A stretch of DNA of 26,417 nucleotides, from the NCBI GenBank assembly GCA_963645945.1, contig CAVIUA010000015.1, forward strand, positions 1 through 26,417. Direction: 5' to 3'. The notes under the pieces were generated by a model, which saw only the letters and a list, made by a program, of their open reading frames with translations, was not told the origin of the DNA and did no database searches. Made by a program: the position numbers and the translations under genes. Positions 8,840-16,161 of this stretch are shown one piece after another (position 1 is the stretch's first letter; every line of letters starts with the position of its first letter). This DNA comes from CAG-877 sp963645945 (GTDB lineage: Bacteria; Bacillota_I; Bacilli_A; RF39; UBA660).

Positions 8840-9384
8840 TATGACATCACCGTCCCAAACTCAGTATTTTCTCCTCCATTTAAGAAGTTTTCTAAGATAA
8901 TTTTTAAATCGCCATTATTAACTTGAGAAGCATTTAATCCACAACTTGCAAGTCCATTAATCATTGTCCTAACACGTTTTTGTAGTATATCAACATTTTT
9001 ATCTTTAAATAATAAGTAATATTCTGTATCAACAATATTATTATTAATGAATGAATTTCCTTTATTAATGTCTTGCATTATTAACTTTCTAATTGCAGGA
9101 TTTGGTGCTTCATTATATAAAAGTTGAAGTTGTGCCATATAAACTGAAATGTCAACTGGACGGTCGGCAACTACTAACCAGAATTCAAAATCAATCATAT
9201 TATAAAAATTTTTTAAACTGATAAGAACATTATCTTGTGAATTTTGATCAAGAATAAATATATTTCTTGGTGTAACTTTTACACCTGTTACTTTCTGATT
9301 ATTTGAAGTTATAATAAATCCATTTTGAATTCCTTTTACTGGTAACCAGTCTTCTGTATAACCAGATGTTACTTTTTTAGCCAT
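8839..9384 (-). CDS. TraC-like/VirB4 N-terminal-domain protein encoded separately
   Basis: A 181-residue protein without membrane segments. Its pattern (a short strand-rich start, then LISLKNFYNMIDFEFWLVVADRPVDISVYM and a later EYYLLFKD before the helical end) resembles the N-terminal domain of VirB4/TraC ATPases that docks to the membrane platform. It lacks any P-loop. It sits exactly between the PrgI gene, which it overlaps by 16 bases, and the VirB4 ATPase gene, with which it shares a TAATG stop/start. The same PrgI - small TraC-like - VirB4 order is known from other bacterial T4SS clusters, so this is a genuine gene rather than a frameshifted VirB4. I infer that it is a VirB4 partner subunit. 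Family assignment is moderate because sequence identity is low. Confidence 0.75.
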   Translation of the reverse strand: MAKKVTSGYTEDWLPVKGIQNGFIITSNNQKVTGVKVTPRNIFILDQNSQDNVLISLKNFYNMIDFEFWLVVADRPVDISVYMAQLQLLYNEAPNPAIRKLIMQDINKGNSFINNNIVDTEYYLLFKDKNVDILQKRVRTMINGLASCGLNASQVNNGDLKIILENFLNGGENTEFGTVMS

Positions 9385-9680
9385 TCTTTATAGCACCAAC
9401 CTTTCCATCTATAAGTTTGTCTTGAGGTTATATAATCATATAACTCAATAATAACATTTAAAACATTGTGATAATATGGTATTGGCATAACTAGCAAACC
9501 ACAAATGATTCCTGGCGCCAAAGAAAGTATTGTTCCTACTGTTGTTGTTATAGGGATAAAAGCAAGTATTGCTACTGTTGTTATGACACCGGAAATTAAA
9601 ATTATCAAATCACTTCTTCTAAACATACCTAATATTAATTGTCCATTTTTTGTATTAGCAGGTATTAAATATTCATTCAC
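9369..9680 (-). CDS. PrgI-family (VirB3-like) T4SS inner-membrane protein
   Basis: A 103-residue protein starting with GTG, chosen because AGGAG lies 9 bases upstream. It opens with YLIPANTKNGQLILGMFRRSDL, has two adjacent hydrophobic segments (about 26-47 and 50-68), and then PIPYYHNVLNVIIELYDYITSRQTYRWKGWC. These N- and C-terminal stretches are characteristic of PrgI-family proteins, the Gram-positive counterpart of VirB3, which anchors VirB4 at the membrane. The immediate downstream overlap with the TraC/VirB4 pair supports this. High confidence. Confidence 0.92.
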   Translation of the reverse strand: MNEYLIPANTKNGQLILGMFRRSDLIILISGVITTVAILAFIPITTTVGTILSLAPGIICGLLVMPIPYYHNVLNVIIELYDYITSRQTYRWKGWCYKEWLKK

Positions 9681-9710
9681 TATATCACACTCCTAATTAT
9701 TCGTTTATTT

Positions 9711-11714
9711 TTAAGGTCCTGGAGGAGGTCCGCCTGGTCCACCAGGTCCGCCAGGTCCTGGTCCTGGATTCCTATCATATGGACGGTCAGGGGCTACATC
9801 TGGACTTGGTATTGATGAATTAGCATTTGATTGGCCTCTTTGTCCAAGTCTGTATCCAGATTCTTCAGGTCCAACTATTCCTAAACCTCTGCTTGCTATA
9901 TTTGCTTCATTTCGTGCTGCATTTCTTTCATTATCACTTAAGGTTTGATCATTCATTCTGTTATACGCATTACTGTATACATCTTCATCAACAGGAGCTC
10001 CTGATGGTGGTGTACCATGTTGACCAGTTGGTGTTGGTGTTGGATATGAATCTGTTCTTGCATGGAATTCTGATCCTCCCCTTACAGTATTACCACGTCC
10101 TGTTGCTCTTTCATGTGTTGACCAATTTGCTGAATATCTAGATTGATTATTTTTTACTCCATTTAGTACTTTTTGTGCTGATGCCACATCTGCTCCTCGT
10201 TTAAATCCTAAGAATGATTTTTCTTTTGAATACCAAGGATAATTTGGTGCATTAGTCTCTTCATCTTGATTATCTATATCCAATCCTCTTTTATAATATT
10301 CATCTCTCATCATATTGCTAGCTTTGTCTTTAATTGATTTGACTTGTTTATCTCGATATGTTTTTAATAAGCCTTCACCTGGATCTTTTCCACCATTTTG
10401 TACCGTTCTAGAAGCTTCTCTCATACTATCTAAAACATTAGATCTGTCTCCACCGCCACGTAGTGTACCAATACCGGCAGCAGCAATTGTTGCTCCTATA
10501 CCTCCTGCAGAGCCTTTCATTCCAAGAGAGTTTTCAATAAATCTTGGTGCTTGTCTTGCAAAGATAAAGACGCCAATGACAATGAATACAAATGAAAGCA
10601 CTCCAACAAAACCTGATCCTGTATTGATAACAATACCATTTGCTATCATGTCATGTACTAAATATATTACAAAATACATAATTGCTAATCTTATGAATAA
10701 TTCTAAATAAGTACTAGTTAAGCTTCTTACCCAACTATTGAACGCATCTTCACCTTTTTGCTCTTTTCCAGAGATACTCATATGACTAATTATTGGTATT
10801 GGAGCAATTAGACGGAGTATTGCTAGTTTTAATGCTCTTATTGCTACATCTATTGTGTATAATATCATAATTACTGAAATGATTAAGGCAACAATTCCAC
10901 CTAATGGACTGTATGAATATCTGTAAAAATCTTTTTTACCTAAAAATACGCCTACTAAATTAATTCCTCTTTCTAATATTGAGGAATCAGAGTCTGTATT
11001 ACATGTATCATTAACTAATGACAATAATTCTGAAGGTGATGCTTTATTATAATAGTCGAATTGTTCTGTCTCGAAATGACAGAACCAGTAATCAGAATTT
11101 ACTTCTGGATCTTGTCCGTCTTCCACATCATAACCATCATCAGGCTCTGGTATTACATTTATTCTAAAAAATCCACGAAGTATCTGTCCGGCAAATTCAT
11201 CTGCCGAATCTGCCAATGTTTTTCCTTGTTCATCAGCAGTATCTACTCCTTCTGCTGTTCCTAGCACTAATTTACCTATAGTATTATTTGATAAAATACG
11301 TTCTTGTAAGGAATATAGTGCGCCAAAAAGAATACCATTATTATTTACTTGCTTTTGCCATTTATTACTTGGATTTGTAATACTTATTGGTGTAATTAAT
11401 GCAAGTATAACTAATGATGTAATTATTCTGGAAATTATTTTTCCCGCTCCCACTTTTTTATCCATTACTCTTGCTGGATCCATTATTCCTTCAAGAATTG
11501 TGACAGCTAATTTAAAAAGCATAAAAACGCCAATTACTAATTGACATCTATAATAAAAATCTCTTATTAAGGAATTTGAAAATAATTCTGCAGTTGATAC
11601 ATTAAAGAATACTTGGTAAACACCTTCCAACAAGAGATAAAAAAGCTTATCAAGTGTCGCAAATATTAATCTTATTGTGTCGGCCGTAAAACTCGGAGTC
11701 ATGTAATCTGTCAT
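9711..11714 (-). CDS. VirB6/TrbL-like polytopic channel protein with Gly/Pro-rich tail
   Basis: A 667-residue protein with several membrane segments (about 51-77, 92-111, 272-292, 295-310, 335-358 and 366-386) interrupted by an extracellular-like loop of about 155 residues that carries two cysteines (C212, C238). This layout, its length and its position directly between the pilin-like genes and PrgI match the VirB6/TrbL channel component of conjugative systems, related in layout to the large ICE membrane proteins of mycoplasmas. From residue 400 on the protein is cytoplasmic, charged and low in complexity, ending in a collagen-like PGPGPGGPGGPGGPPPGP. The start overlaps the upstream stop as TAATG. 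The tail is not part of typical VirB6 proteins. Function by analogy only. Confidence 0.85.
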   Translation of the reverse strand: MTDYMTPSFTADTIRLIFATLDKLFYLLLEGVYQVFFNVSTAELFSNSLIRDFYYRCQLVIGVFMLFKLAVTILEGIMDPARVMDKKVGAGKIISRIITSLVILALITPISITNPSNKWQKQVNNNGILFGALYSLQERILSNNTIGKLVLGTAEGVDTADEQGKTLADSADEFAGQILRGFFRINVIPEPDDGYDVEDGQDPEVNSDYWFCHFETEQFDYYNKASPSELLSLVNDTCNTDSDSSILERGINLVGVFLGKKDFYRYSYSPLGGIVALIISVIMILYTIDVAIRALKLAILRLIAPIPIISHMSISGKEQKGEDAFNSWVRSLTSTYLELFIRLAIMYFVIYLVHDMIANGIVINTGSGFVGVLSFVFIVIGVFIFARQAPRFIENSLGMKGSAGGIGATIAAAGIGTLRGGGDRSNVLDSMREASRTVQNGGKDPGEGLLKTYRDKQVKSIKDKASNMMRDEYYKRGLDIDNQDEETNAPNYPWYSKEKSFLGFKRGADVASAQKVLNGVKNNQSRYSANWSTHERATGRGNTVRGGSEFHARTDSYPTPTPTGQHGTPPSGAPVDEDVYSNAYNRMNDQTLSDNERNAARNEANIASRGLGIVGPEESGYRLGQRGQSNANSSIPSPDVAPDRPYDRNPGPGPGGPGGPGGPPPGP

Positions 11715-12205
11715 TATATCATTCCTTTCCAGTTAAAAATACATATATCACTTGAAGTTAATCCAAATATATCTAGAATAACTTTAATTAAATTTGGTAA
11801 AACGAATAATAATGCAGCTAGAATTAATCTTATAATTAAATTACTTTGTGCTTTTTTCATACTTTCATCATCTGATGTTAATATTGCTTTTACAAAGTCT
11901 AAACTACTAAATATTAATACCATTAATGGTCCTAGTAATCTTAAATAATCTAATATTTTTACAATAAACCAAGCTACTGAATCTGGATCATCATCAGGAT
12001 CACCAAGCAAACCTTCACATTTAAGATCGGGATCATATTGAACATTATTGCTTTTCTTTGCAGCAATTAAAGTATGATTATCAATGCTTGTAATAATTTG
12101 TTCATTTTTAATAGGACTATTAACTTCTTTTGCTGAAACATTAAAAGAACTAAAACTTATTAGTCCAATAAATATAAGGAAAAGAATATTTATTCTTTTT
12201 TTCAT
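11714..12205 (-). CDS. VirB2/TrbC-like pilin candidate with signal peptide
   Basis: A 163-residue protein. A Sec signal peptide is clear (MKKR, hydrophobic core, FNVSA-KEV with likely cleavage after Ala25). After a linker of about 50 residues come two close membrane helices (about 86-107 and 124-146) separated by a short polar loop containing FVKAILTSDDESMKKAQSNLIIRL. Two-helix small proteins with this loop are typical of VirB2/TrbC-type conjugative pilins. It shares the D-x-x-KA-x-x-x-SD...AQS-x-LI-x-R pattern with the next upstream gene, so the two are paralogues. A GGAGTG site precedes the ATG and its stop overlaps the VirB6-like start. An extended -10 promoter lies 18 bases upstream. Its acidic linker (DPDDDPDS) is unusual for a pilin. 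Confidence 0.8.
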   Translation of the reverse strand: MKKRINILFLIFIGLISFSSFNVSAKEVNSPIKNEQIITSIDNHTLIAAKKSNNVQYDPDLKCEGLLGDPDDDPDSVAWFIVKILDYLRLLGPLMVLIFSSLDFVKAILTSDDESMKKAQSNLIIRLILAALLFVLPNLIKVILDIFGLTSSDICIFNWKGMI

Positions 12206-12222
12206 AAGATCACTCCATATAC

Positions 12223-12265
12223 ATTATAACATAATAAGTATACCAAAAGAAAAAAAAAATAGCAA
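12223..12265 (-). promoter_or_regulatory. Promoter region before second VirB2-like gene
   Basis: On the minus strand TGTTATAAT (12223-12231) is an extended -10 element. An overlapping alternative is TTGCTA, 17 bases, TATACT, with TTGCTA lying inside the hairpin of the terminator described separately. Either could restart transcription after that terminator. No activator site is evident. Confidence 0.55.
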
Positions 12266-12278
12266 TTTATTTGCTATT
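12250..12278 (-). terminator. Intrinsic terminator after first VirB2-like gene
   Basis: Minus-strand AATAGCAA / TTGCTATT perfect 8-base stem with a 5-base loop, then about ten T residues. The hairpin overlaps the TAG stop of the 113-residue pilin-like gene. It sits inside the operon, so it would partly uncouple that gene's transcript from the downstream T4SS genes. Confidence 0.8.
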
Positions 12279-12615
12279 TATTTGCTATATATACACTGTT
12301 CCAGCAAGTTGCCCAGCTTTCAGTAGAACCATCAGTAATACCAATACTAACAATTCCCATAATTAATGATACTAATTGTGGTACAAGGAATACTACAACA
12401 GCATAAATTACTCTTTTTATTAATCTTGACTGAGCGGCTTTTACTTCTTTTTCGTCGGAAGCTATAACAGCTTTACCTAAATCGAATACTCCAAATAATA
12501 GTAATCCTATTGGTATTAAAATACATATATATTTTAAAATACCATTCTTGACAATTCTAATTACTGGTTCTAAACCTTCGCAAGCTCCGCCTTCAACTCC
12601 TACTTTTTTAGCCAT
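12274..12615 (-). CDS. VirB2-like pilin candidate (no signal peptide)
   Basis: A 113-residue protein with two membrane helices (about 29-50 and 73-97) around a polar loop FDLGKAVIASDEKEVKAAQSRLIKRV. The loop matches that of the neighbouring 163-residue protein (KA, SD, AQS-x-LI-x-R), so they are tandem paralogues and likely VirB2/TrbC-like pilins or channel subunits. Unlike its neighbour it has no signal peptide; the N-terminus has one cysteine (C13) and the C-terminal end another (CWNS). AGAGAGG precedes the ATG. It has the best promoter of the region directly upstream and an intrinsic terminator at its stop, implying separate, high expression, as expected for a structural subunit. Confidence 0.8.
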   Translation of the reverse strand: MAKKVGVEGGACEGLEPVIRIVKNGILKYICILIPIGLLLFGVFDLGKAVIASDEKEVKAAQSRLIKRVIYAVVVFLVPQLVSLIMGIVSIGITDGSTESWATCWNSVYIANK

Positions 12616-12644
12616 ATAAATAATACCTCTCTTTCACTACAAAT

Positions 12645-12673
12645 ATAATATCTTATATACATTTATTTGTCAA
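12645..12673 (-). promoter_or_regulatory. Consensus sigma-A-type promoter for first VirB2-like gene
   Basis: Minus strand: perfect -35 TTGACA (12668-12673), spacer of exactly 17 bases, -10 TATTAT (12645-12650). The predicted start lies about 20 bases before the AGAGAGG ribosome site of the pilin-like gene. It sits immediately after the TadZ-like stop codon, so the T4SS half of the operon can be expressed independently of the Tad half. Confidence 0.85.
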
Positions 12674-12676
12674 TTT

Positions 12677-13672
12677 TTATTTTCTAAATAAGCCAAATAC
12701 TTTACCTGAATTACCAGTATTATTTGTTTGACTTATTAATCCTGTTCTAACTAAGAAATCATTTATAGCACCGTTTCTTTGTCTTTCATCTAATGGTGGC
12801 ATATTATAAGAAACTCGTATATTTGATTCCATTTCAAAATCAGATATATCTTTACTTGATAATAGACTCTTATTTAGAATTACTTTTTTATTTTTTACTC
12901 TATTGAAAGCACTAGGCTCTCTTCTTATTAATTTGTTTAGTTTTATAATACTAGGTTCAATTAAATAGAACACTTCATGACATACCTCATCATGTGGGTA
13001 TGCATTTAAATCTATTAATATAACTGGAGCCTGACTGTTACTAGCAATAAGATCTTTTAGTTCATCTTTACTTACGGTAAGCATGTTTTTTTGATTAAAA
13101 AGCATGAAATCACGTTTGTCTACTTCAATTGCTAGTACCGATGTGTTAAGTGCAGCTTCCAACTCTTTTTTTAGCATATAGATTAATGTTGTAGAACCGG
13201 CATTATCTGTTATACTTCTAAATCCTATTATTACAGAACTTTTATTTTCTGCAGTAGTCGTTACTGTTGCTGCTACCTGTAAAGATTGTCCAGCCATTTG
13301 TTGAATGTGTTCAACATCTTTAAAAGTATTAGATTTTTGAAGTAAATATTTTACACCATCTATATTGGTTGTAAAATTATATAAACCATATGTTATAATC
13401 CTAGATAAAAAAGTAGCAGTACATAATTTAGAATTTTCTGGTATATATAATACTACTTTTTCAGGATCTAATTGTTGTGCTAAAACTTGATAATTATCGG
13501 GATTATCATACCCTTTAATAGAAGTTACATCAAGAATCATTTTATTAAAGAAAAAGTTTTTAAACATTTCTACTATTTCTCTTGCTTCATAACTACCAGT
13601 AACTGTTTTAATAATGTCAATATCTAATGCTGACAGTGATTGTTGTTGTTCATTTGCTATTATAACGTTCAT
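12677..13672 (-). CDS. tadZ: TadZ/CpaE-like protein with degenerate P-loop
   Basis: A 331-residue cytoplasmic protein. Residues 1-115 have the strand-helix pattern of the atypical receiver-like domain of TadZ/CpaE, including KVVLYIPENSK. From about 145 a MinD/ParA-like part starts, but the P-loop reads GFRSITDNAGSTTL (150-163) in place of the usual KGGxGKTTL: both signature lysines are missing. Later strands VLAIEVDK and PVILIDLN correspond to the ATPase core. TadZ/CpaE places the pilus machine at its site in the cell. The position after the TadA/B/C, pilin and TadE-like genes supports the call. GGGTGATG precedes the ATG. ATP hydrolysis is doubtful, and the protein may act as a scaffold. Confidence 0.72.
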   Translation of the reverse strand: MNVIIANEQQQSLSALDIDIIKTVTGSYEAREIVEMFKNFFFNKMILDVTSIKGYDNPDNYQVLAQQLDPEKVVLYIPENSKLCTATFLSRIITYGLYNFTTNIDGVKYLLQKSNTFKDVEHIQQMAGQSLQVAATVTTTAENKSSVIIGFRSITDNAGSTTLIYMLKKELEAALNTSVLAIEVDKRDFMLFNQKNMLTVSKDELKDLIASNSQAPVILIDLNAYPHDEVCHEVFYLIEPSIIKLNKLIRREPSAFNRVKNKKVILNKSLLSSKDISDFEMESNIRVSYNMPPLDERQRNGAINDFLVRTGLISQTNNTGNSGKVFGLFRK

Positions 13673-13694
13673 CTATATCATCACCCTATTCAAA

Positions 13695-14174
13695 TTAACT
13701 TGATGGTACAAATGTTTTTGTTGTACCTGATACTTGGAAAATTTTTAGATTTGGCATTATTTTATTAATTATTGGAATATCTACAACTATTGCTGTTGAT
13801 ACTTTATAATAAACTTTTTTTGGTAGGTCGCTTACGTCACTAGAAATTACGGGTGTTTCTTCTTTTGCTGTTGCATCAAAAGCTTTAATACAATATCCAG
13901 CTTGGTCGTGACATTGATATCCATCAATTCTAATATTACTTGCGTTATAACCAACAGAATTCATATATTCTTTGATAATCTTGTTACAGGCATTTCCATT
14001 ATCCATAGGACCTGGCTCACAAGCACCTTCATATTGCTCTATTGTAGTGATTATTTTATTTTTTACATGATACGCCTTTGTATAATTGACATTAAATGCT
14101 AAATATCCTGATACTAATACCAAGAAAACAACAATAATTACCATATTCATAAGTCCACCAAATGCATCACGCAT
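13695..14174 (-). CDS. TadE-like minor pilin/pseudopilin
   Basis: A 159-residue protein with a short N-terminal stretch (MRDAFGGLMN) followed by one hydrophobic helix (about 11-30) and an extracellular domain with four cysteines in two close groups (EGAC...NAC, and CHDQAGYC). This layout resembles TadE/TadF-like minor pilins, which start with a short basic or polar leader and an N-terminal helix. It sits between the Flp-like pilin candidate and the TadZ-like gene, the expected place. AGAGGTGA precedes the ATG. No conserved TadE family signature can be proven by eye, so the name rests on layout and context. Confidence 0.65.
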   Translation of the reverse strand: MRDAFGGLMNMVIIVVFLVLVSGYLAFNVNYTKAYHVKNKIITTIEQYEGACEPGPMDNGNACNKIIKEYMNSVGYNASNIRIDGYQCHDQAGYCIKAFDATAKEETPVISSDVSDLPKKVYYKVSTAIVVDIPIINKIMPNLKIFQVSGTTKTFVPSS

Positions 14175-14194
14175 AACTAATCACCTCTTTTTAT

Positions 14195-14356
14195 TTATCT
14201 TCTTTCAACTATTACCATGCCACCAGAAATGTTATCCCATTGTTTATTTAATGAGTTTTGAATTTTTGGCCACATAACCCAGAAGAAACCAATAACAGCT
14301 GCTATAGCAATTAATGTAATTACTGTTAAGTTTAATTCTCCAGTTGCTGCTTTCAT
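14195..14356 (-). CDS. 53-residue Flp-like major pilin candidate
   Basis: A short gene that reads MKAATGELNL, then one hydrophobic helix TVITLIAIAAVIGFFWVMW and a short polar end KIQNSLNKQW...VERR, 53 residues in all. Small size, a short leader ending in Gly, one N-terminal helix and the place directly after tadC and before a tadE-like gene all fit an Flp-type Tad pilin. A strong promoter lies upstream, with AGGAG 10 bases before the ATG. The putative cleavage site is unusual: Gly6 is followed directly by Glu7, whereas Flp pilins carry Glu at +5 followed by Tyr. No prepilin peptidase is seen in the window. It could instead be another small membrane protein. Confidence 0.75.
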   Translation of the reverse strand: MKAATGELNLTVITLIAIAAVIGFFWVMWPKIQNSLNKQWDNISGGMVIVERR

Positions 14357-14389
14357 TTACGCATCGCTCCTTTCTATTATTACAATTTT

Positions 14390-14418
14390 ATTATAACAAA
14401 TTGTATTATTTTTATCAA
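14390..14418 (-). promoter_or_regulatory. Strong promoter for the Flp-like pilin gene
   Basis: Minus strand: -35 TTGATA (14413-14418), 17-base spacer ending in TGT, -10 TATAAT (14390-14395), giving both a near-consensus sigma-A promoter and an extended -10. The -10 lies inside a 7-base dyad (ACAATTT / AAATTGT), which could be an operator. It occupies most of the 69-base gap after tadC. Confidence 0.85.
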
Positions 14419-14425
14419 TATATTT

Positions 14426-15235
14426 CTACATATTAAACATCATCATCATTGATATTAGAATTATTAACATAACTCCAATACCAGTTACTACTAACATAAC
14501 CATGGTTTGACTTTCCATGTGTCCAAGACGTTCTTTATACTTAGTTTCACGAGCTTTATTTTGAAGATTTGATACTGTTCTTGAAAACATCATTAATCTT
14601 TCTTGTTTCTTTTCTTGTGAACCTAAACCTAATCTATATAACAAACGCATCATACGCATAGAATCACGTACAGGATATGTATTAGCAAAATCCATATATG
14701 GATCAATTGTTGCATCACCTGAGTTTATTTTATTAATTAATTCTCTTAATCCTGGCTTAAATATTTCAGGAGCATCATCTATAGATTTACCTAATGCTAC
14801 TGGTACAGTATAATGTTGGATCAAGATTTCTAAACTCTTTAAGTAATATGGTAACATTATATCTATTTCGTGTAGATGTGATTTATAAAAACTCTTAAGT
14901 TGTAAATAAGGTATTTTAAACATTACTACTCCAACTACAATAGAAAAAACTAAGTTTAAAAAGAATTGTGAATTAAATAATGAGTCTGATGAGCCAGCTG
15001 TTGCGGTTATTGCTAATATTACTAGAAAGGCAACAATAGCGTATGTACATCTTTTCATATATAACTGGTCTACATCTACTTCTTCTCCATATTTAGCAAA
15101 AACTAAGAATGTATAGTCGTCTTCTCTAAAGGCTTGTAAATATTTTTCATTATCAATCATAAATTTCTTTTTATCAATGGTACCATTGTAAATGAAGATT
15201 CCTATTATGATTGCTCCTACTATTAACGCTTCCAT
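14426..15235 (-). CDS. tadC: TadC-like pilus platform protein (GspF/T2SSF family)
   Basis: A 269-residue membrane protein. It has a membrane segment at the N-terminus (2-17), a pair in the middle (about 65-84 and 88-106), a cytoplasmic T2SSF-type helical domain (about 118-235) with HEIDIMLPYYLKSLEILIQH and the NTYPVRDSMRMMRLLYRLG stretch, and a C-terminal membrane helix (about 245-268). This is the TadC half of the TadB/TadC inner-membrane platform on which the pilus is built by the TadA ATPase. Its ATG overlaps the TadB stop as TAATG, so the two are probably made in equal amounts. Confidence 0.88.
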   Translation of the reverse strand: MEALIVGAIIIGIFIYNGTIDKKKFMIDNEKYLQAFREDDYTFLVFAKYGEEVDVDQLYMKRCTYAIVAFLVILAITATAGSSDSLFNSQFFLNLVFSIVVGVVMFKIPYLQLKSFYKSHLHEIDIMLPYYLKSLEILIQHYTVPVALGKSIDDAPEIFKPGLRELINKINSGDATIDPYMDFANTYPVRDSMRMMRLLYRLGLGSQEKKQERLMMFSRTVSNLQNKARETKYKERLGHMESQTMVMLVVTGIGVMLIILISMMMMFNM

Positions 15236-16137
15236 TATTCAGCACCTACATTCTCATTATAGTATTTTTCTCCTTTTAAAAGGAAATAAGTATTTATAAT
15301 TAATACTCCATGAAGTAGAAATTTTATATACCATCTTTCTAAAAGAATGATATATGTTTCTCTACCGAGTAAGTATTGAACAAGCATTACCATTAGGTAT
15401 AACATTATACCAAATTGTAAAAATGATTTATGGAATGAAGCTCTTTCGATACGGTCTCTATATACACTTTCTACTAACATGTCTATATCTAGTTGCATGT
15501 TGTCTAATGAATCAGCTGAGTTTCTTGCACCCTCTTTTGTTATTTGTAAGAATAACTGGTGCATGTTTTTTACGATGTAGTATGGATAAGTTCTACTCAT
15601 ATATGCAAGTGACTCATCAATACTACCGTTTTTATAAGCTAATTCAATCATGTAATCAACATCTTTTTTTACAGGATCTTCTAGGATACCAGAGTTTCTT
15701 ACTCCTTCTAGAGATTTAACAAAACTTTGTGTTGTTGCAAATTCCATAATTACATTTGAGGTATATACTTGGATTTGTTCAAATATGAATTCACTATATA
15801 CTCTTTTACATCTTAAATATGATAGATATGGTACAAACATTGTAACTATTATCATGTAAACTATACAAATAACTAAATTGTAAAAGTATAGATATGTTAC
15901 TGCTCCAGCAAATACTGACATACCTACAACTTGTATAGCATATTGTCTAGGTGTATATTCTTGACCTAATTCTTTTGTTTTTTCTCTTACTATTTTAAAT
16001 GAGTAAGGTGCAAATCTATCATACATTTGCTGAACTTGGACAGTAATAAATTTTCCAACATTTTGGCCTTTATAATTTCTATAAGCAATAATAGCAAAGG
16101 CAATAACTATTAAAATTAATAATTCTTCTATATACAT
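15235..16137 (-). CDS. tadB: TadB-like pilus platform protein (GspF/T2SSF family)
   Basis: A 300-residue membrane protein: N-terminal helix (3-19), a hydrophobic pair (about 70-105), a cytoplasmic T2SSF domain (about 112-235) with YTSNVIMEFATTQSFVKSLEGVRNSG, and two C-terminal helices (about 240-260 and 270-290). Size and layout fit TadB, and it directly follows the TadA ATPase gene and overlaps the TadC gene. AAAGGGAG precedes the ATG. TadB and TadC look alike, so which is which rests mainly on gene order. Confidence 0.88.
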   Translation of the reverse strand: MYIEELLILIVIAFAIIAYRNYKGQNVGKFITVQVQQMYDRFAPYSFKIVREKTKELGQEYTPRQYAIQVVGMSVFAGAVTYLYFYNLVICIVYMIIVTMFVPYLSYLRCKRVYSEFIFEQIQVYTSNVIMEFATTQSFVKSLEGVRNSGILEDPVKKDVDYMIELAYKNGSIDESLAYMSRTYPYYIVKNMHQLFLQITKEGARNSADSLDNMQLDIDMLVESVYRDRIERASFHKSFLQFGIMLYLMVMLVQYLLGRETYIILLERWYIKFLLHGVLIINTYFLLKGEKYYNENVGAE

Positions 16138-16161
16138 ATTTATTACTCCCTTTTTATTTTA

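Noticed and set aside
8837..8841. Gene split at the TraC/VirB4 border as a frameshift error
   Set aside because: A clean TAATG overlap, the same small-TraC/VirB4 order known in other systems, and full-length parts on both sides argue for genuine separate genes.
14354..14363. Three-codon frame ATG CGT AAA TGA overlapping the pilin start as a leader peptide
   Set aside because: The AGGAG site is only two bases from that ATG, too close to work, while it fits the pilin ATG.
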